A stretch of DNA of 14,570 bases from the NCBI GenBank assembly GCA_002336845.1, contig DDEX01000075.1, positions 1-14,570 on the forward strand, in the 5' to 3' direction. The stretch is from Rhodobacteraceae bacterium UBA1943 (GTDB lineage Bacteria > Pseudomonadota > Alphaproteobacteria > Rhodobacterales > Rhodobacteraceae). Of this stretch, positions 13,874 to 14,570 are shown piece after piece; the stretch's first letter is position 1; every line of letters starts with the position of its first letter. The position numbers were made by a program, and so were the translations under genes. Under the pieces are notes generated by a model. The model did not search any database. It saw only the letters and a list, made by a program, of their open reading frames with translations, and had not been told where the DNA came from.

Positions 13874-14570
13874 TTACGGGAAGACCGTTTTCGCCTGCTG
13901 TTTCAGCCGGTCGCGTTGAAAGGCCACAAAGTCAGCGGCGGGCTGCTGCGCCTCGATCAGGGCTAGGAACGGGTCGATGACGGGGGATTTCAGCCCTGCC
14001 AGCGCCTCGATCACGGCAAGACCGCAGAATGGCACCACGGCTTCGGAATAGCCGCCTTCGTGAACGGCCAGAAGACGGCCTTGGCAAATCTCCTCTGCCA
14101 GCGCCTTCAGTCGCAGGGTCAGGGCGCGGAACGTGTCGGAATGGGCCTGCATCCGTGCCAGCGGGTCCATCGCATTGGCATCCAGCCCGCAGGCGATGAC
14201 GATGATCTCTGGCGCAAAGGCGCGCAGGGCGGGCAGAACCAGAAGGTCCATCGCATCCAGATAGGCCTGATGGCCGCCGCCGGGCAGAAGGGGAATGTTC
14301 AGGTTTGCGCCCAGCCCCGCGCCGCGCCCCCGCTCATCCGCACCGCCTGAGTCGGTCGGAAAGCAGGCCTCTTGATGCAACGAAATTGTCAGCGTATCGG
14401 CGCGGTCCAGATAGATGGCCTCAGTCCCGTTGCCATGATGCACGTCCCAATCGATCACGGCGGCGCGCAGGGGGCCGTGTTTGGCCCGCAACGCCTCCAG
14501 CGCCACGGGGATATTGGCCAAAAGGCAAAAGCCCATTCCGGCATTGGGCAGGCAATGGTGGCCGGGCGGG
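13874..14570 (-). CDS. Histone deacetylase family protein (class II HDAC-like), C-terminal part
   Basis: The visible part is 231 codons plus a stop at 13874; the frame stays open to the window edge and the N-terminus is missing. It begins with 'PPGHH', the conserved active-site His-His pair of the family, and continues 'GMGFCLLANI', then 'VIDWDVHHGNGTEAIY' with the zinc ligands in D-x-H, 'TISLHQEACFPTDSG', and 'CGLDANAMDPLARM', whose first Asp is the third zinc ligand. This agrees with zinc-dependent deacetylases of the HDAC/AcuC/acetylpolyamine-hydrolase superfamily. In bacteria the substrate could be an acetylated polyamine, protein or small molecule; the sequence does not tell which. The C-terminus is short after the catalytic part. 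It is convergent with gatB across an 81-base gap. Confidence 0.9.
   Translation of the reverse strand, partial: PPGHHCLPNAGMGFCLLANIPVALEALRAKHGPLRAAVIDWDVHHGNGTEAIYLDRADTLTISLHQEACFPTDSGGADERGRGAGLGANLNIPLLPGGGHQAYLDAMDLLVLPALRAFAPEIIVIACGLDANAMDPLARMQAHSDTFRALTLRLKALAEEICQGRLLAVHEGGYSEAVVPFCGLAVIEALAGLKSPVIDPFLALIEAQQPAADFVAFQRDRLKQQAKTVFP

Overview
The window is a GC-rich stretch (roughly 65% GC by eye) of ordinary, densely packed bacterial chromosome. The protein types and wording (a GatB opening MLDLTYELPKP, a J-domain protein divergent from a BolA protein, a malate synthase G, a class II histone-deacetylase-like enzyme) point to an alphaproteobacterium, most likely Rhodobacterales/Rhodobacteraceae. 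This placement is inferred from recognised protein families, not from a marker gene. I see no tRNA, rRNA, CRISPR array, transposase, integrase or phage gene, and no gene-free stretch longer than about 200 bases.

Layout. (1) 1-2102, plus strand: the 3' part of a FkbM-type methyltransferase overlaps by 4 bases a family 4 glycosyltransferase with an extra C-terminal region that looks like a winged helix; together they look like the end of a surface-polysaccharide or glycan-modification operon. (2) 2184-2594, plus: a small hydrophobic membrane protein of unknown role. It meets tail to tail a minus-strand gene (2584-3219) for a J-domain protein with an N-terminal Cys/His cluster, which is divergent from a BolA gene (3286-3537, plus). 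(3) 3534-5732, minus: malate synthase G, whose leader is rich in short repeats. (4) 5931-7241, plus: a three-gene operon of an ArsR-type repressor and two AHSA1/SRPBCC proteins, with a perfect inverted repeat laid across the repressor's own start codon. (5) 7286-8746, minus: a photolyase/cryptochrome-family flavoprotein, divergent from pepN (8834-11404, plus), a complete M1 zinc aminopeptidase. (6) 11405-11523: a strong two-part inverted-repeat block separating pepN from a convergent lipoprotein with a lytic-transglycosylase fold (11524-12099, minus). (7) 12281-13792, plus: gatB, amidotransferase subunit B. (8) 13874-14570, minus: C-terminal part of a histone-deacetylase-family amidohydrolase running off the window.

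Functionally this is a mix of housekeeping (gatB, pepN, bolA), central carbon metabolism (glcB), envelope functions (methyltransferase/glycosyltransferase, lipoprotein) and stress or repair (photolyase, J protein). I find no convincing new multi-gene system. The most interesting local signals are the operator over the ArsR start codon with a probable leaderless transcript, the glycosyltransferase C-terminal extension, the divergent photolyase motifs, and the long inverted repeat after pepN.
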